A stretch of DNA of 64,000 nucleotides from Lentzea cavernae (GTDB lineage Bacteria > Actinomycetota > Actinomycetes > Mycobacteriales > Pseudonocardiaceae): contig NZ_BNAR01000004.1 of NCBI RefSeq assembly GCF_014653695.1, positions 124,001-188,000 of the forward strand, given 5' to 3'. Below the pieces are notes generated by a model, which was not told the DNA's origin, searched no databases, and was given only the letters and a program-made list of their open reading frames with translations. Position 1 is the stretch's first letter; the number at the start of each line of letters is the position of its first letter. Positions 1 to 13,447 of this stretch are shown here, one piece after another. The position numbers and the translations under genes are program-made.

Positions 1-3000
1 CCTCCTCGCCCAGGTCGTCCCACCACACCCACGCGGGCGCGTCACCGCCGGCGGAGGTGACCGGGTTCCAGGCGAGCTCGTAGAGCCCGTTCTGGTCGGC
101 GGCCGTGCGGATCTGCTCGGCCGACACCGGCCGCACCGCCAGGGAACCGACCGTGGCGATCGGCGCGCCCTCACCGTCGGCGACCCTCAAGGAGATCGCG
201 TCGGTGCCCGCCGGGGACAGCTTCACCCTGAGGTCGGCGGCACCGGAGGCGTGCAGGGCCACGTCGGTCCAGGCGAACGGCAGCCGGGCCTGGCCGTCGC
301 CCAGTGCGAGGGCGTGCAGGGCGGCGTCGAGCAACGCCGGGTGCAGGCCGAACCGGCCCGCCTGGTCCCGCGCCCGGTCGGGCAGCGCGACCTCGGCGAA
401 CGTGTCCTCGCCCCGCCTCCACACCGCGCGCAGGCCCTGGAACGTCTCGCCGTACTCCAGGCCCAGGGCGGCGAGCTCCTGGTAGTGGCCGTCGAGCCCG
501 ACCGCCTCGGCGCCGGCCGGTGGCCACTGCGCGAGGTCCCAGGACGTGCCCTGGCCCGCCGCGGCCAGCGAACCGGAGGCGTGCAGCGTCCACGCGCCGT
601 CGACCGGGGCGCTGCTGGAACGCGAGTGCAGGGTCAGCGGACGGCGGCCCGTCTCGTCCGCCGCACCGACCCACAGCTGCACGTGCACGCCCGCGTTCTC
701 GGGCAGCACGAGCGGGGCCTGCAGCGTGAGCTCCTCGATGCCGGAGAGGCCGGTCTCGTCGGCCGCGCGCACGGCCAGTTCGACCAGCGCCGTGCCGGGC
801 ACGACCACCGCGCCCATGACGACGTGGTCGGCCAGCCACGGGTGGGTCCTGGTGGACAGGATGCCGGTGAACAGGAACCCGTCGGCGTCGGCGACCGAGA
901 CGGCGGCACCGAGCAGCGGGTGGTCGAGCGAGCTGAGGCCGAGCCCGGACGCGTCGCCCGCGGGCGCGGTGACGGGCAGCCAGTAGCGGTCGCGCTGGAA
1001 CGGGTAGGTGGGCAGGTCGACCACGCGGGCACCGGAGAGGTACGCGGCCCAGTCGACCCGGCCGCCGTGCACGTGCAGGTCGGCGAGACCGGACACGATC
1101 GTCGCGACCTCGTCGCGGTCGCGGCGCAGCGCGGTGACGAACTTGCCTTCCACGCAGTCCTGGCCGGCGGCGGAGAGCACGCCGTCCGGACCCAGCTCCA
1201 GGTAGCGCGTGACACCGACCGCCGCCAGGGTCCTGACGCCGTCGGCGAACCGGACGGCCTCGCGGACGTGCCGGACCCAGTAGCCGGGGTCGCAGACGTC
1301 CTCGGTGCGGGCGAGCTCGCCGGTGACGTTGGAGACCAGGGCGATCTTCGGGGTGTGGAAGGTGATCCCGCGCGCGACCTCGGCGAACTCCGCGAGCATG
1401 CCGTCCATCAGCGAGGAGTGGAACGCGTGCGAGACCGCGAGTGCCTTGGTCTTGCGGCCGGAGGCGGCGAACCCCGCGGTCACCTCGGCCACGGCGCCGG
1501 CGTCTCCGGAGATCACGACCGACTGGGGGCCGTTGATCGCGGCGATGTCGACGCCGTCGCGCAGCGCGGCCCTGACCTCTTGCTCGTCGGCCTGGATCGC
1601 GGCCATGGAACCGCCGGTGGGCAGCGCCTGCATGAGCCTGCCGCGGGCTTCCACCAGCTTCGCCGCGTCTTCGAGCGACCAGACGCCGGCGACGTGCGCC
1701 GCGGCCAGTTCGCCAACCGAGTGACCGATCAGGAAGTCCGGTCGGACACCCCACGACTCGACCAGCCGGTACAGCGCGACTTCGAGCGCGAACAACGCGG
1801 GCTGGGCGTTGCCCGTCTGGTTGAGCACCTCGGCGTCGTCGATCTCGCGGATGCCGGGCAGCAGCGCCGCGATCTCGTCGTAGGCCGCGGCGAAAGCCGG
1901 GAAGGCCGCGTACAGCTCACGACCCATGCCCACGCGCTGGGAACCCTGGCCCGTGAACATGACGGCGAGCTGGCCGCCCACGGCGTCGCCGGTGGTGACG
2001 CCGGTCCCCTGAACGACGGCGCGCAGACCCGCGCGCAGCGAGTCGAGGTCGATACCGGTGACGACGGCGCGGCGCTGACCGGTCGCCCGCGTCGCGGCGA
2101 GCGAGTAGCCGATGTCGGCCGGGTCCTCGTCGATCGACAGCAGCGCTTCGGCCTGTGCCCGCAGCGCGGCGTCGGTCCTGCCGGACAGCACCCACGGGAT
2201 GAGCGCGGGCGCGGGGCCGCGGTCGGGCAGCTCCGCCGGTTCCGGCGCCTGCTCGAGGATGACGTGGGCGTTGGTGCCGCTGATGCCGAACGACGACACA
2301 CCCGCACGACGGACGCGGTCGGCCGGCCAGGCGTGGTTGCCGGTGAGCAGCGAGATCGTGCCGGACGACCAGTCGACCTGCGGCGTGGGGGCGTCGACGT
2401 GCAGGGTCGCGGGCAGCACTCCGTTGCGCAGCGCGAGGACCATCTTGATCACGCTCGCGACGCCGGCGGCGGCCTGCGTGTGACCGATGTTCGACTTCAC
2501 CGAGCCGAGGTGCAGCGGACGGCCGGGCTCGCGGCCGCGGCCGTAGACGGCCTGCAGCGCCTGCACCTCGATGGGGTCGCCGAGGGTGGTGCCGGTGCCG
2601 TGCGCCTCGATGGCGTCGACGTCCTTCGCGGACAGCTGGGCGTCGGTGAGCGCGGCGCGGATGACGCGCTGCTGCGACGGGCCGTTGGGCGCGGTGAGGC
2701 CGTTGGACGCGCCGTCGGAGTTGACCGCCGTGCCGCGGATGACGGCGAGGACCTGGTGGCCGTGGCGCTGGGCGTCGGACAGCCGCTCCAGCACGACCAC
2801 ACCCGCGCCCTCGCCCCAGCCGGTGCCGTCGGAGGCCGCGGCGAACGCCTTGACCAGTCCGTCGCGGGACAGTCCGCGCTGGCGGGAGAACTCGACGAAC
2901 GCGCCGGGGTCCGACATGACCGTGGCGCCACCGGACAGCGCCAGGTCGGACTCCCCCGCGCGCAGCGAGCGGACCGCGAGGTGCAGGGTCACCAGCGACG

Positions 3001-3637
3001 CCGAGCACGCCGTGTCGACGGTGACCGACGGGCCCTCCAGCCCCAGCACGTAGGAGACGCGGCCGGACAGGACGCTGCCCGCGGTGCCGGTGCCGAGGTA
3101 GCCCTCGACCCCTTCGACACCCCTGGGGATGTCACGCGCGTAGTCCACGCCGTTCGTGCCCATGAACACGCCGGCACGGCTGCCCTTGAGCGAGGTGGGG
3201 TCGATCCCCGCCCGCTCGAGCGCCTCCCACGAGGTCTCCAGCAGCAGGCGCTGCTGCGGGTCCATCGACACGGCTTCCCGTGGTGAGACGCCGAAGAACT
3301 CCGGGTCGAACTCGTCGGCGTCGTGCACGAAGCCGCCGAGCCGCACGTAGCTCGTGCCCAGGTGGTCGGGGTCGGGGTCGAACAGGCCGTCGACGTCCCA
3401 GCCCCGGTTGTCCGGGAACCCGGTGATCCCGTGCCGGCCGGTGACCAGCAGGTCCCAGAACTGCTCGGGTGTGCGCACGCCGCCGGGGAAGCGGCAGCCC
3501 ATTCCCACGACCGCGATCGGCTCGGCTTCGCGGTCCTCGACCTCGGCCAGGCGGTTTCGGGTGCGCTGCAGTTCACCGGTGACCCGGGTCAGGTAGTCGC
3601 GCAGCTTGGCGTTCTCATCCACGGTTGCCCCACTCAT
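1..3637 (-). CDS. Modular type I PKS, module 5, 3' end outside window (PKS4)
   Basis: This is the 5' part of a modular polyketide synthase that leaves the window at base 1; about 1,212 residues are visible. In order they are an N-terminal docking helix (residues about 5-35), KS (active-site Cys in DTACSAS near 209), AT (GHSVGE near 637 and VSHAFH near 737, the malonyl-type signature) and DH (His in [10 protein letters not shown] near 935, Asp in [11 protein letters not shown] near 1102). The usual YGPxF motif of the DH reads YGETF. Any ER, KR and ACP lie outside. The ATG at 3637 lies 21 bases after the stop of the preceding PKS gene and has no clear ribosome site. A GTG at 3622 would begin exactly at the docking helix behind a G-rich stretch and is an equally good start. 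The docking helix ([20 protein letters not shown]) is of class 1a, matching the C-terminus of PKS3. Confidence 0.93.
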   Translation of the reverse strand, partial: MSGATVDENAKLRDYLTRVTGELQRTRNRLAEVEDREAEPIAVVGMGCRFPGGVRTPEQFWDLLVTGRHGITGFPDNRGWDVDGLFDPDPDHLGTSYVRLGGFVHDADEFDPEFFGVSPREAVSMDPQQRLLLETSWEALERAGIDPTSLKGSRAGVFMGTNGVDYARDIPRGVEGVEGYLGTGTAGSVLSGRVSYVLGLEGPSVTVDTACSASLVTLHLAVRSLRAGESDLALSGGATVMSDPGAFVEFSRQRGLSRDGLVKAFAAASDGTGWGEGAGVVVLERLSDAQRHGHQVLAVIRGTAVNSDGASNGLTAPNGPSQQRVIRAALTDAQLSAKDVDAIEAHGTGTTLGDPIEVQALQAVYGRGREPGRPLHLGSVKSNIGHTQAAAGVASVIKMVLALRNGVLPATLHVDAPTPQVDWSSGTISLLTGNHAWPADRVRRAGVSSFGISGTNAHVILEQAPEPAELPDRGPAPALIPWVLSGRTDAALRAQAEALLSIDEDPADIGYSLAATRATGQRRAVVTGIDLDSLRAGLRAVVQGTGVTTGDAVGGQLAVMFTGQGSQRVGMGRELYAAFPAFAAAYDEIAALLPGIREIDDAEVLNQTGNAQPALFALEVALYRLVESWGVRPDFLIGHSVGELAAAHVAGVWSLEDAAKLVEARGRLMQALPTGGSMAAIQADEQEVRAALRDGVDIAAINGPQSVVISGDAGAVAEVTAGFAASGRKTKALAVSHAFHSSLMDGMLAEFAEVARGITFHTPKIALVSNVTGELARTEDVCDPGYWVRHVREAVRFADGVRTLAAVGVTRYLELGPDGVLSAAGQDCVEGKFVTALRRDRDEVATIVSGLADLHVHGGRVDWAAYLSGARVVDLPTYPFQRDRYWLPVTAPAGDASGLGLSSLDHPLLGAAVSVADADGFLFTGILSTRTHPWLADHVVMGAVVVPGTALVELAVRAADETGLSGIEELTLQAPLVLPENAGVHVQLWVGAADETGRRPLTLHSRSSSAPVDGAWTLHASGSLAAAGQGTSWDLAQWPPAGAEAVGLDGHYQELAALGLEYGETFQGLRAVWRRGEDTFAEVALPDRARDQAGRFGLHPALLDAALHALALGDGQARLPFAWTDVALHASGAADLRVKLSPAGTDAISLRVADGEGAPIATVGSLAVRPVSAEQIRTAADQNGLYELAWNPVTSAGGDAPAWVWWDDLGEE

Positions 3638-3658
3638 TGGTCAAGATCGCGAGCCGGC

Positions 3659-6600
3659 TCAGGTGCCGAGCTGTTGGTCGATGAAGGCGAAGAGCTCGTC
3701 GTCGGACGCCTCGGTGAGGTCGGTCCGCGCCACAGCTCCGCGGGAAGTCGTTGGTGCGGAGCCGAACTCCGCGACGAGCGCGTGCAGGCGCTCCAGGACG
3801 GCGGCGCGCGCCTCGGTGTCGCCGAGGCCGCCCAGCACGTCGGCGGCTCTGTCGAGGTCGCGCAGCAGGGCTTCCGCCGCGCGCTCGGGGCCCGCCACCT
3901 CGCCCCACAGGTAGTCCGCGAGCGCCAGTGGTGTCGGGTGGTCGAAGACCAGGGTCGACGGAACCGACAGCGACGCCGCGGCGTCCAGGCGGTTGCGCAG
4001 CTCGACCGCGGTCAGCGAGTCGAAGCCGAGCTCGCTGAACGCGCGGTCCGGTTCGATCGTCGTGCCGCTCGGGTGTCCCAGGACCTTGGCGACGACCTCG
4101 CGGACCAGGTCGAGCAGCAGACGGCGCTGCTCGGGCTCGATCAGCCCGGCGAGCCGGTCGCGCAGGTCCGGCACCACCGTCGCGGCAGGACTCTCCGCCT
4201 GCGGGCGGGGAATCTCCGCGAGGACCGGTGCCGGGCGCGAGGTGTCCAGGTAGGCGGGCCAGTCGAAGTCCGCCACGGTCACCGCGGCGTCGTTCGCGGC
4301 CAGCGACTCGACCAGCGCGTCGACGGCGGCCCGCGGATCCATCGGCCGCAGTCCCATCCGGCGCACGCCCTCGTCGAGCGCGCCGGCCATGCCGCCCTCG
4401 GCCCACGGACCCCACGCCACCGCCGTGGCGGGCAGCCCGTCGAAACGCCGCTGCTCGGCCAGTGCGTCGAGGTGGGCGTTGGCTGCGGCGTAGGCCGCCT
4501 GGCCGCCGTTGCCGAGCACCCCGGCGACGGAGGTGTAGAGCACGAACGCGTCCAGGTCGAGGTCCTGGGTGAGGTCGCCGAGGTGGTGCGCGGCGTCGAC
4601 CTTCGGCCGGGCGACGGCGTCGAACCTGTCCGGGGTGAGGCCCGCGATCAGGCCGTCGTCCAGGATTCCGGCGGTGTGCACGACGACCCGGAGGTCGTCC
4701 AGCTCGGACACGACGGAGGCCAGTGCCTCGCGGTCGGCCGCGTCACAGGCGTGGACGCTCACCCGCGCACCGAGTCCGGTGAGTTCCGCGGCGAGCTCAC
4801 GCGCTCCGGGAGCGTCCTCTCCCCTGCGCGACAACAGGACCAGGCGTTGCGTGCCCGCCGCGACCAGCCGCCGGGCGACCACCGCGCCGAGCGCACCCGT
4901 GCCACCGGTGATCAGGGCGGTGCCGCTCGTCGTCCACGTTCCCGTGGCGGGCTCGGCGGGGACGAGGCGGCGGGCGTGGACGCCGGACGGGCGGATCGCG
5001 ACCTCGTCCTCGTTGCCGGACAGGACTTCCAGCAGCCGCGCGACGGAGCGGGCGTCCGGGACCTCCGGCAGGTCGACGCAACCACCCCAGGAACGGGGTT
5101 GCTCGATCGCGGCGACGCGGCCGACACCCCACACCCCGGCCTGCTCGGGCGAGGTGACGCGCTCCTGCGCGCCGATGGCGACCGCTCCCCTGGTGGCGCA
5201 CCACAACGTGGTGTTCTCCCGCACCAACGCGGCGGCTTCCTTGCCGTTGCCGGCGAAGGCGAGGACGTTGCCCTCGCGGGCGTCGGCGGCGCTGACGACG
5301 GTCGTCCCCAGCGCTTCGGCGGCGGCCTGCGCCCAGGCGTCGTCCTGATCCGCGACGACCGTCCACGGTCCTGGCGAGCCTGCTTCGGTCGAGATGGGTG
5401 TCCACCGGATGCGGTGGCGCCATCCGCTCGCCCGCTCGACCCGTTGCGGCGCGAGCCAGAACCGCTCCCGCTCGAACGGGTAGGTCGGGAGGTCGACGGT
5501 CTCGGCGCCCGCGAACATGCCGGCCCAGTCGAGCTTGACGCCGTTCGCGAACAGGGTGGCCTGCGCCTGCGCGGCGGTGGTGACCTCGTCGCGGTTCTTG
5601 CGCTGCACGGGCAGGAACAGCCCGTCAGGGACGCAGTCGGGAGCCAGCGCGGACAGCGCCGCGTCCGGGCCGATCTCCACGAAGCGGCGGACACCCGCGC
5701 CGTGCAGGGTGGCCATGCCCTCGGCGAAGCGGACGGTCCCGCGGACGTGCCGCACCCAGTACTCCGGGTCGGTGACCTGCTCGGCGGTGGCGACCGCGCC
5801 GGTGAGGTTGGAGATCAGCGGGATCCGCGGCGCGGCGTGCTCGACGTCGCGGGCGATCTCCCGGAACCCGGCGAGCATGTCGTCCATGAGGTGCGAGTGG
5901 AACGCGTGGCTGACCGCGAGCCGCTTGGAGCGCTCGAACCGGGCTGCCATCTCGGTGACGGCCGCCTCGTCGCCCGACAGCACGAGCGACCGCGGGCCGT
6001 TGACCGCCGCGATGCTCACGCCCGGCAGCAGCTCGATCTCGTTCTCCGCGGCCACGACCGCGACCATCGCGCCGCCCGCCGGCAACGCCTGCATGAGCTT
6101 GCCGCGGGCCGCGACCAGCCTCGCCGCGTCCTCGAGCGACCACACGCCCGCGAGGTGCGCTGCGGTCAGCTCGCCGATGGAGTGGCCGAGCAGGTAGTCG
6201 GGCCGCACGCCCCACGACCTCACCAGCTCCGCGAGCGCCACCTCGAACGCGAAAAGCGCGGGCTGGGTCACCGCCGTCTGGTCGAGGGCCTCCGGCACGG
6301 TGCCGTGCACGACGTCCAGCAGCGAGAAGTCGGTGTGCTTGTCGAGGTGTGCCGCCACCTCGGCGAGCTTCTCCGCGAACACCGGGTGGACGGACAGCTC
6401 CCGGCCCATGCCGAGTCGCTGCGCCCCCTGACCGGTGCACAGGAACGCGATCTTGCCGGTGCTCTGGGCGCCGGTGATCACCTCGGGTGAGTCCGCACCG
6501 GACGCCAGGGCGGCCAGCCCCTCCTCCCCGAAGACCACCGCGCGGTGCGGGAGCGCGGCGCGACCGGTGGCGAGGGTGAGGGCGACGTCCACGGGGTCGA

Positions 6601-8098
6601 GCCCGGGCACCCGGCGCGTCAGGCGCTCCGCTTGGCGGCGCACCGCCTCGGCGCTGGTTCCGGAGAGCACCCAGGGAACGCGGGCCGGCGTTTCGGCCGT
6701 GCGCACACGGGCCGCCCGCGCCGGCGCCTCGCGCAGGACGACGTGGGCGTTGGTGCCGCTGATGCCGAACGACGACACCGCCGCGGTGCGCGGGTGTCCG
6801 GTGGCGGGCCAGTCGCGGTGTTCGGTGAGCAGGCGCCCGTTGCCCGAGTCCCACGAGATGGCCGACGAGGGTTCGGTGACGTGCAACGTGCGCGGCAGCT
6901 CGCCGCGGCGCAGCGCCTCGACCATCTTGATGATCCCGGCGGCTCCGGCGGCGGACTGGGTGTGCCCGATGTTGGACTTGATAGAGCCGAGCCAGAACGG
7001 CTCCGCGCGGTCCTGGCCGTAGGTGGCCAGCAGGGCGTCGGCCTCGATCGGGTCGCCGAGCTCGGTGCCGGTGCCGTGCGCCTCGATCGCGTCGACCTCG
7101 CCCGCGGGCAGGCGGGCGTCGGCGAGTGCGGCACGGATGACGCGCTGCTGCGACGGGCCGTTGGGCGCGGTGAGACCGTTGGACGCGCCGTCCTGGTTGA
7201 CCGCGGAGCCCTGGATGACCGCGAGCACGTGGTGACCGTTGCGCTCGGCGTCCTCGAGCTTCTCCAGCAGCAGGATTCCCGCGCCCTCACCGAATCCGGT
7301 GCCGTTGGCGGAGGCGGAGAAGGATTTGCAGCGGCCGTCCGGGGAGAGCGCGCGTTGCCGGGAGAACTCGACGTAGGTGTCGGCGATGGCCATGACGCAC
7401 ACACCGCCGGCGAGCGCCATCGAGCACTCGCCGGTGCGCAGCGCCTGCACGGCGAGGTGAACGGCGACCAGTGACGACGAGCAGGCGGTGTCGACCGTCA
7501 GCGCCGGCCCCTCCAGGCCGAGGGTGTAGGCCACCCGGCCGGACAGGACGCTGCCCTGGGTCCCGTTGCCCAGGAAGCCCTCGACGCCTTCGGGCAGCTC
7601 CCCGACGCCGACGCCGTAGTCGCCGTACATGAGCCCGGCGAACACGCCGGTCTTGCTGCCCTTGAGCGTCGTCGGGTCGATCCGCGCGTGCTCCACGGCC
7701 TCCCAGCTGACCTGGAGCATCAGCCGTTGCTGCGGGTCCATCGCGAGCGCCTCGCGCGGCGAGATCCCGAAGAAGTTCGGGTCGAAGTCGCCGGCGTCGT
7801 GCAGGAAGCTGCCCTCGCGGGAGTACGAGGTGCCGCGGTGGTCGGGGTCGGGGTGGAACAGCTCGCCGAGGTTCCAGCCGCGGTCGCCGGGAAACGCCGA
7901 CACCGCGTCGGTGCCGGACGCGACCAGGTCCCACAGCGCTTCCGGCGAGTCGACTCCGCCGGGGTAGCGGCAGGCCATGCCGATGATCGCGACCGGCGCG
8001 TGGGCGTCGTCGGCCAGCTTCCGGTTGCGGGCGGCCAGCCTGGTGCTCTCCTTGACCGACTCCCGCAGTGCCGCGACAAGTTCTTCGTTGGAGGGCAT
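3659..8098 (-). CDS. Modular type I PKS, module 4: KS-AT-KR-ACP (PKS3)
   Basis: This single-module polyketide synthase of 1,479 residues adds one malonyl unit and reduces the keto group to a hydroxyl. Visible domains are an N-terminal docking helix (1-35), KS (Cys in DTACSSS near 204), AT (GHSIGE near 638; VSHAFH near 731, malonyl type), KR (GGTGALG near 1067, ILDDG B-type loop, catalytic Tyr near 1203), ACP (GFDSL near 1359) and a C-terminal docking region ending in an acidic helix. No DH lies between AT and KR. The start overlaps the stop of PKS2 as TGATG, so the two are probably translationally coupled. Its N-terminal helix ([16 protein letters not shown]) resembles class 1b docking partners, whereas its C-terminus looks like class 1a. 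Domain calls are direct; the alcohol product is inference from intact KR motifs. Confidence 0.96.
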   Translation of the reverse strand: MPSNEELVAALRESVKESTRLAARNRKLADDAHAPVAIIGMACRYPGGVDSPEALWDLVASGTDAVSAFPGDRGWNLGELFHPDPDHRGTSYSREGSFLHDAGDFDPNFFGISPREALAMDPQQRLMLQVSWEAVEHARIDPTTLKGSKTGVFAGLMYGDYGVGVGELPEGVEGFLGNGTQGSVLSGRVAYTLGLEGPALTVDTACSSSLVAVHLAVQALRTGECSMALAGGVCVMAIADTYVEFSRQRALSPDGRCKSFSASANGTGFGEGAGILLLEKLEDAERNGHHVLAVIQGSAVNQDGASNGLTAPNGPSQQRVIRAALADARLPAGEVDAIEAHGTGTELGDPIEADALLATYGQDRAEPFWLGSIKSNIGHTQSAAGAAGIIKMVEALRRGELPRTLHVTEPSSAISWDSGNGRLLTEHRDWPATGHPRTAAVSSFGISGTNAHVVLREAPARAARVRTAETPARVPWVLSGTSAEAVRRQAERLTRRVPGLDPVDVALTLATGRAALPHRAVVFGEEGLAALASGADSPEVITGAQSTGKIAFLCTGQGAQRLGMGRELSVHPVFAEKLAEVAAHLDKHTDFSLLDVVHGTVPEALDQTAVTQPALFAFEVALAELVRSWGVRPDYLLGHSIGELTAAHLAGVWSLEDAARLVAARGKLMQALPAGGAMVAVVAAENEIELLPGVSIAAVNGPRSLVLSGDEAAVTEMAARFERSKRLAVSHAFHSHLMDDMLAGFREIARDVEHAAPRIPLISNLTGAVATAEQVTDPEYWVRHVRGTVRFAEGMATLHGAGVRRFVEIGPDAALSALAPDCVPDGLFLPVQRKNRDEVTTAAQAQATLFANGVKLDWAGMFAGAETVDLPTYPFERERFWLAPQRVERASGWRHRIRWTPISTEAGSPGPWTVVADQDDAWAQAAAEALGTTVVSAADAREGNVLAFAGNGKEAAALVRENTTLWCATRGAVAIGAQERVTSPEQAGVWGVGRVAAIEQPRSWGGCVDLPEVPDARSVARLLEVLSGNEDEVAIRPSGVHARRLVPAEPATGTWTTSGTALITGGTGALGAVVARRLVAAGTQRLVLLSRRGEDAPGARELAAELTGLGARVSVHACDAADREALASVVSELDDLRVVVHTAGILDDGLIAGLTPDRFDAVARPKVDAAHHLGDLTQDLDLDAFVLYTSVAGVLGNGGQAAYAAANAHLDALAEQRRFDGLPATAVAWGPWAEGGMAGALDEGVRRMGLRPMDPRAAVDALVESLAANDAAVTVADFDWPAYLDTSRPAPVLAEIPRPQAESPAATVVPDLRDRLAGLIEPEQRRLLLDLVREVVAKVLGHPSGTTIEPDRAFSELGFDSLTAVELRNRLDAAASLSVPSTLVFDHPTPLALADYLWGEVAGPERAAEALLRDLDRAADVLGGLGDTEARAAVLERLHALVAEFGSAPTTSRGAVARTDLTEASDDELFAFIDQQLGT

Positions 8099-11000
8099 CA
8101 GGAGTTCTCCGAACCGGGGGTGAGTGACAGGAGCTCGTCCTGGGTGGCCGCCATGACGCGCTTCACCAGTTCGTCGGCGTCCAGCTCGTCGATCAGGTCG
8201 GCCTCTGCGGACACCTCGTCGGCGACCGGGACGTCCACCTCGGCGACCGGCTCGGCGAGTCCCGGCAGCAGCGAGAGGACGAAGACGGCGACCGCGCGGG
8301 GCGACGGGTGGTCGAAGACGACCGTGGCGGCCAGGCGCAGCCCGAACGTCGTGTTGAGCTTGTTGCGCAGGTTCACGGAGCTGAGCGAGTCGAAGCCCAG
8401 CTCGGTGAACGCGCGCTCCGCGTCGATCAGCGCTCCGGAGCTGTGGCCCAGCACGTCGGCGACCTGCTCCAGCACGGCCTCCAGCACCGCGTCCTGCCGT
8501 TCGGCGGCGGGCAGCGCGGCCAGGCGTTCGACGAGGGAGCGTTCCCGCGCCTCGCGGGAGGTCGCGTTGCGCCGCCCGGCCGTGCGCACCAGGCCGCGCA
8601 GGACGGCCGGGATCTCGGTGGTGCGCGCCAGGCGGTTCAGGACGGTGAAATCGATCTTCACCGGCACGGCGAGCGCGTCGTCGACCGCCAGCGCGGTGTC
8701 GAAGGCGCGCATGCCCTCCGCGCGGTCCAGCGAGCCGAAGCCGTCCCGGCCGAGGCGATCCACCTGGGTGTCGTCGAGGTGGACCGTCAGACCCCGGTCC
8801 TGCTGCCACGGTCCCCAGGCCAGCGACAGCGCGGCGAGACCGCGCGCGCGGCGGTGGGCGGCCAGGGCGTCCAGGAAGCTGTTGGCGGCGGCGTAGCTGC
8901 CCTGCCCGGGAGAGCCGAGGACGCCGGCGGCCGACGAGTACAGGACGAAGTGCCGCAGGCCCATGTCCTTCGTGAGCTCGTGGAGGTGCCATGCCGCGTC
9001 GACCTTGGGGACGAGCACGCCCGCGAGTCGTTCCGGGGTGATCGTGGTGACCACGCCGTCGTCGAGCACACCCGCGACGTGGACCACGCCGGTCAGCGGG
9101 TGCCCGGCCGGGATGCGCCCGAGCACGGCGGCGACGTCCTGCCGGTCGGCGGCGTCGCAGCGCTCCACGACGACCTCCGCGCCCAGAGCCGTCAGTTCGT
9201 CGCGCAGCTCCGCCGCTCCCGGCGCGTCGAGCCCGCGGCGGCTGGTCAGGACCAGGTGCCGGACGCCGTGCTCGGTCACCAGGTGCCGGGCGGCCAGCGC
9301 TCCCAGGTCCCCGGCGCCGCTGATCAGCACGGTGCCGTCCGGGTCCCACGTCGCCGGGTCGTCAGCGGCCGCAGCGGGCACCAGGCGCGGCACCACCAGC
9401 TCACCGCCCCGTGCGGCGACCTGGGGCTCACCGGTCGCGAGAGCCTCGCCGACCGCCTCGGCCGGGCCGTCGACGAGGACGAACCTGCCGGGGTTCTCCG
9501 ACTGGGCGGAGCGGACCAGGCCCCACACCGCGGCGGAGGCGGGGCACGGTGCACCGGGATCGGTCGCGCCGCTGGTCCGCACGACGAGGGTCGCCGCGGC
9601 GAACCGCTCGTCCTCGAGCCAGGTGCGCAGGACGCCCAGCACGTTCGCGGTGAGCCGGTGCGTGTCGGCGACCGGGTCGTCGCCGGGCAGCGCCGAGTAC
9701 ACGACGTTCCCCTCGACGGCACCGGCGGGCAGGTCGGCGTGGTCGGTCCAGGGCTGGGTGTTCTGAGCCCGCGTGCCCTGCCACTCGACCGCGTACAGGT
9801 TCTCCCGCGCGTCCGCGCTGCGCAGCTGGCCCGCGGTGACGGGCCGGACGGCGATCGACTCGACGGAGATCACCGGCTGCCCGGCGTCGTCGACCGCGGT
9901 CAGCGTTCCGGAGCTCCCGTCCGCGCCCGTCAACCGCACCCGCAGCGTGCGGGCACCGGTGGCGTGCAACGTGACACCGCCCCAGGAGAACGGCAGAGCG
10001 GGGGACTCCTCCGCACCGGAAGCCAGGAACAAGGTGTGCAGCGCCGCGTCGAGCAGGGCCGGGTGGATCGTGAAGCCGTCGGCACCGGCCTCCGGCAGGG
10101 CGATCTCGGCGAAGACCTCGCCGTCGCGCCGCCACGCCGCCCGCAGGCCCCGGAACACGGGGCCGTAACCGAAGCCGGAGCCGGCCAGGCGGTCGTAGAA
10201 GCCGTCGAGGGCGACGGGATCCGCGCCGCTGGGCGGCCACTCCCCCGGTGCCCAGTCCTCGCCGGTGGCGGTGGGCCGCAGCCACCCGTCCGCGTGGCGG
10301 GTCCACGACTGCCCCGCGGGGTGCCGGCTGTGGATGGAGATCGACCGGCGGCCGTCCTCGTCGGAGTCGCCCACGACCACCTGCAGGGCCAGGGAGGCCT
10401 CCGGGGTCAGCAGCACGGGCGCGTGCAGGGTCAGTTCGTCGACCGTGCCGCACCCGACCTCGTCCCCGGCGCGGATCGCCAGTTCGACCAGCCCCGCGCC
10501 CGGCACGATCACCGTGCCCAGGACGGCGTGGTCGGCGAGCCAGGAGTGCGAGGAGAGCGACACCCGTCCGGCGAACAGCGCCCCGTCGCCGTCCGCGGGC
10601 AGGATCGACGCCTCGAGCACCGGGTGCTCCGCCGAGACGAGCCCGATCGAGCTCAGGTCGGCGGGGGCGTCGTCGTTCGCGAGCCAGTACGGGCTGTTCT
10701 GGAACGCGTAGGTGGGCACCTCGACGCGGCGAGCGCCCGTGCCGCCGAACAACGCCGTCCAGTCGATCGGCGCCCCGCTGATGTGCAGCCGGGCCGCCAT
10801 GGTGGCGAGGTCCAGGTCCTCGGCGTTCTTCTTGTGCAGCGACGGGACGAACACGGCGGCGTCGGGCCGTTCCACGATCTCCATCGCGGCTGTGGTCAGC
10901 ACCCCGTTGGGCCCGACCTCGACGTAGCGGGTGACGCCCTCGCGTTCGAGCAGGCCCACGGCGTCGGTGAACCGGACGGGCCGGCGGATGTGCCGCACCC

Positions 11001-13398
11001 AGTACTGCGGGTCGCCCACCTCGTCCGCCCCGGCCTGCTTGCCCGTGAGCGTCGAGATGATCGGGATGCGCGGCGCGTTGTACGTCAGTTCCGCGGTGGC
11101 CCGGCCGAACTCGTCGAGGATGCCGTCCATCAACGCCGAGTGCGAGGCCTGGCTGACGACGAGCTTCTTGGCCTTGCGCCCCCGGTCCTTGAACCGCTGG
11201 GCGATGACCATCGCGGTCTGTTCGTCACCGGAGATCACGACCGACGTCGGCCCGTTCAGCGCCGCGAACCCGACAAGACCGGTCAGTTCGGGCGCGACCT
11301 CCTCCTCCGAGGCCTGGATCGCGACCATCGCGCCGCCCGGCGGCAACGAGTTCATCAACCGGCCGCGGATCGCGACGATGCGCGCGGCGTCGGCCAGCGA
11401 CCAGACGCCGGCGACGTGCGCGGCGGCGAACTCGCCGATCGAGTGCCCCGCCACGAAGTCCGGGACGACGCCCCAGGACTCCAGCAGCCGCGCCACCGAC
11501 ACCTCGACGGCGAACAACGCGGGCAGCATGTAGTCGATCCGGTCGAGCAGGGCGGAGTCCTCCGCGAACACGACCTCGCGCAGCGGTCGCGGGAGGTGGG
11601 CGTCGAACTCCGCCATCACCGCGTCGAAGATGGCGGCGAACGCGGGGTGGGCCGCGCACAGGTCGCGTCCCATGCCCAGGTACTGCGCGCCTCCGCCGGT
11701 GAACAGGAAGGCGGTCTTGCCGCCGCTCACGCTTCCCTGCAGGACTTGGTCGCTCCTGCCCCCGTCGGCGAGGACGGTAAGGCCGTCGAGGAGGCTCGCC
11801 CGGTCCGTGGCGAGGACGACACCCCGCTCGGCGAGCGCGGTCCGGCCGGTGGCGAGCGAGTACGCGATGTCGAGCGGGCTCACGGCCGGGTCCGCGTCCA
11901 CAGAGGACAGCAGTCGCCGGGCCTGCGCCGCGAGCGCCTCGCGGTTCGTCCCGGACAGCACGACGGGAACGGGCGGGTGCGTGCGGCCGCGAGGCTCGTC
12001 TTCCACGACCTCGGCGGGTGCCTCTTCGAGGATCAGGTGGGCGTTGGTCCCCGAGATGCCGAAGGAGGACACGCCGGCGCGGCGCGGCTGGTCGTGGCGG
12101 GGCCACTCCTGCGCCCGCGTCAGCAGCTCGACGGAACCCGACTCCCAGTCGACGAACGGCGTCGGGTTGTCGACGTGCAGGGTCTTGGGCAGGGTGTTGT
12201 GCTGCAACGCCATCACCATCTTGATGACGCTGCCGACACCCGCGGCGCACTGGGTGTGGCCGATGTTGGACTTCAGCGAGCCCAGCCGGACCGGCCGGTC
12301 GCCGGGACGGTCCTGTCCGTAGGTCGCGAGGACGGCCTGGGCCTCGATCGGGTCGCCGAGCCGGGTGCCGGTGCCGTGCGCCTCGACCACGTCGACGTCC
12401 CTGGTCGACAGCCGGGCGTCGGCGAGGGCCTGCGCGATGACGCTCTTCTGGGCGGGTCCGCTGGGCGCGGTGAGCCCGTTCGACGCGCCGTCCTGGTTGA
12501 TGGCCGAGCCCTTGATGACCGCGAGCACGTTGTGGCCGTTGCGGCGGGCGTCGGAGAGCCGTTCGAGCATCACCATGCCGACGCCCTCGGACCACCCGGT
12601 GCCGTCGGCGGACTCGGCGAACGACTTGCACCGCCCGTCCGGTGAAAGGCCGCGCTGACGCGAGAACTCCACGAAGACGCCGGGCCCGCCCATGATGTTC
12701 GCGCCGCCCGCCAGGGCGAGGTCGCACTCACCGCTGCGCAGAGCCTGCACGGCGAAGTGCATCGCCACGAGCGACGACGAGCAGGCGGTGTCCACCGAAA
12801 CGGCGGGGCCTTCGAGCCCGAGGCTGTAGGCGATCCGTCCGGAGTGGACGGAGCACGTGGTGCCGGTGAGGAGGTACCCCTCCACGTTCAGCGCCTGTTC
12901 GTGCAGCCGCGGCCCGTACTCCTGCGACGAGACGCCGGCGTACACACCGGTCTTCGTGCCGGCCAGGGAGCCGGGAGCGATGCCCGCCCGTTCGATCGTC
13001 TCCCACGTGACCTGCAGCAGCAGGCGCTGCTGCGGGTCCATCGCCAGTGCCTCGCGCGGGGAGATGCCGAAGAAGTCCGCGTCGAACTGGTCCGCCGTGT
13101 GCACGAAGCCACCGGTGGTCGCGTAGCTGCTGCCGGAGGCCTCCGGATCGGCGTCGAACAACCCGTCGAGGTCCCACCCGCGGTTGGTCGGGAACGCCGA
13201 GATGCCCTCGCGCTCCTCGTCGACCAGGCGCCACAGGTCCTCGGGGCTCTCGACGTCACCGGGGAAGCGGCAGGCCATCCCGATGATCGCGATCGGCTCC
13301 CTGTCGCGGGACTCCGCCTGGCGCAGGCGCGTCCTGGTCTGCTGAAGGTCCGCGGTCAGCTTCTTCAGCAGACCGACCAGCTTCTCTTGATCCGCCAT
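8098..13398 (-). CDS. Modular type I PKS, module 3: KS-AT-DH-KR-ACP with atypical AT (PKS2)
   Basis: This 1,766-residue protein is one extension module. It has a class 1a docking helix (1-35), KS (Cys in DTACSSS near 203), AT (GHSIGE near 650), DH (His in [10 protein letters not shown] near 956, Asp in [11 protein letters not shown] near 1116), KR (SGAGDLG nucleotide loop near 1361, GVLDDG B-type loop, Tyr near 1500), ACP (GFDSL near 1668) and an acidic C-terminal docking peptide with [11 protein letters not shown]. The AT is unusual: the specificity motif that reads HAFH in malonyl and YASH in methylmalonyl enzymes is QASH here, and the GQGxQ motif reads GGGAQ. The carboxylate-binding Arg 25 residues after the active Ser is present, so a malonyl-type extender with a substituent (probably methylmalonyl) is likely but not proven. 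The ATG follows GAGG with seven bases between. An intact DH and KR predict a double bond. Confidence 0.95.
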   Translation of the reverse strand: MADQEKLVGLLKKLTADLQQTRTRLRQAESRDREPIAIIGMACRFPGDVESPEDLWRLVDEEREGISAFPTNRGWDLDGLFDADPEASGSSYATTGGFVHTADQFDADFFGISPREALAMDPQQRLLLQVTWETIERAGIAPGSLAGTKTGVYAGVSSQEYGPRLHEQALNVEGYLLTGTTCSVHSGRIAYSLGLEGPAVSVDTACSSSLVAMHFAVQALRSGECDLALAGGANIMGGPGVFVEFSRQRGLSPDGRCKSFAESADGTGWSEGVGMVMLERLSDARRNGHNVLAVIKGSAINQDGASNGLTAPSGPAQKSVIAQALADARLSTRDVDVVEAHGTGTRLGDPIEAQAVLATYGQDRPGDRPVRLGSLKSNIGHTQCAAGVGSVIKMVMALQHNTLPKTLHVDNPTPFVDWESGSVELLTRAQEWPRHDQPRRAGVSSFGISGTNAHLILEEAPAEVVEDEPRGRTHPPVPVVLSGTNREALAAQARRLLSSVDADPAVSPLDIAYSLATGRTALAERGVVLATDRASLLDGLTVLADGGRSDQVLQGSVSGGKTAFLFTGGGAQYLGMGRDLCAAHPAFAAIFDAVMAEFDAHLPRPLREVVFAEDSALLDRIDYMLPALFAVEVSVARLLESWGVVPDFVAGHSIGEFAAAHVAGVWSLADAARIVAIRGRLMNSLPPGGAMVAIQASEEEVAPELTGLVGFAALNGPTSVVISGDEQTAMVIAQRFKDRGRKAKKLVVSQASHSALMDGILDEFGRATAELTYNAPRIPIISTLTGKQAGADEVGDPQYWVRHIRRPVRFTDAVGLLEREGVTRYVEVGPNGVLTTAAMEIVERPDAAVFVPSLHKKNAEDLDLATMAARLHISGAPIDWTALFGGTGARRVEVPTYAFQNSPYWLANDDAPADLSSIGLVSAEHPVLEASILPADGDGALFAGRVSLSSHSWLADHAVLGTVIVPGAGLVELAIRAGDEVGCGTVDELTLHAPVLLTPEASLALQVVVGDSDEDGRRSISIHSRHPAGQSWTRHADGWLRPTATGEDWAPGEWPPSGADPVALDGFYDRLAGSGFGYGPVFRGLRAAWRRDGEVFAEIALPEAGADGFTIHPALLDAALHTLFLASGAEESPALPFSWGGVTLHATGARTLRVRLTGADGSSGTLTAVDDAGQPVISVESIAVRPVTAGQLRSADARENLYAVEWQGTRAQNTQPWTDHADLPAGAVEGNVVYSALPGDDPVADTHRLTANVLGVLRTWLEDERFAAATLVVRTSGATDPGAPCPASAAVWGLVRSAQSENPGRFVLVDGPAEAVGEALATGEPQVAARGGELVVPRLVPAAAADDPATWDPDGTVLISGAGDLGALAARHLVTEHGVRHLVLTSRRGLDAPGAAELRDELTALGAEVVVERCDAADRQDVAAVLGRIPAGHPLTGVVHVAGVLDDGVVTTITPERLAGVLVPKVDAAWHLHELTKDMGLRHFVLYSSAAGVLGSPGQGSYAAANSFLDALAAHRRARGLAALSLAWGPWQQDRGLTVHLDDTQVDRLGRDGFGSLDRAEGMRAFDTALAVDDALAVPVKIDFTVLNRLARTTEIPAVLRGLVRTAGRRNATSREARERSLVERLAALPAAERQDAVLEAVLEQVADVLGHSSGALIDAERAFTELGFDSLSSVNLRNKLNTTFGLRLAATVVFDHPSPRAVAVFVLSLLPGLAEPVAEVDVPVADEVSAEADLIDELDADELVKRVMAATQDELLSLTPGSENS

Positions 13399-13447
13399 TT
13401 CACAACCTCAAAAAGGAATGTTGACCAGGACAGGGGGCCGTGCTCGT

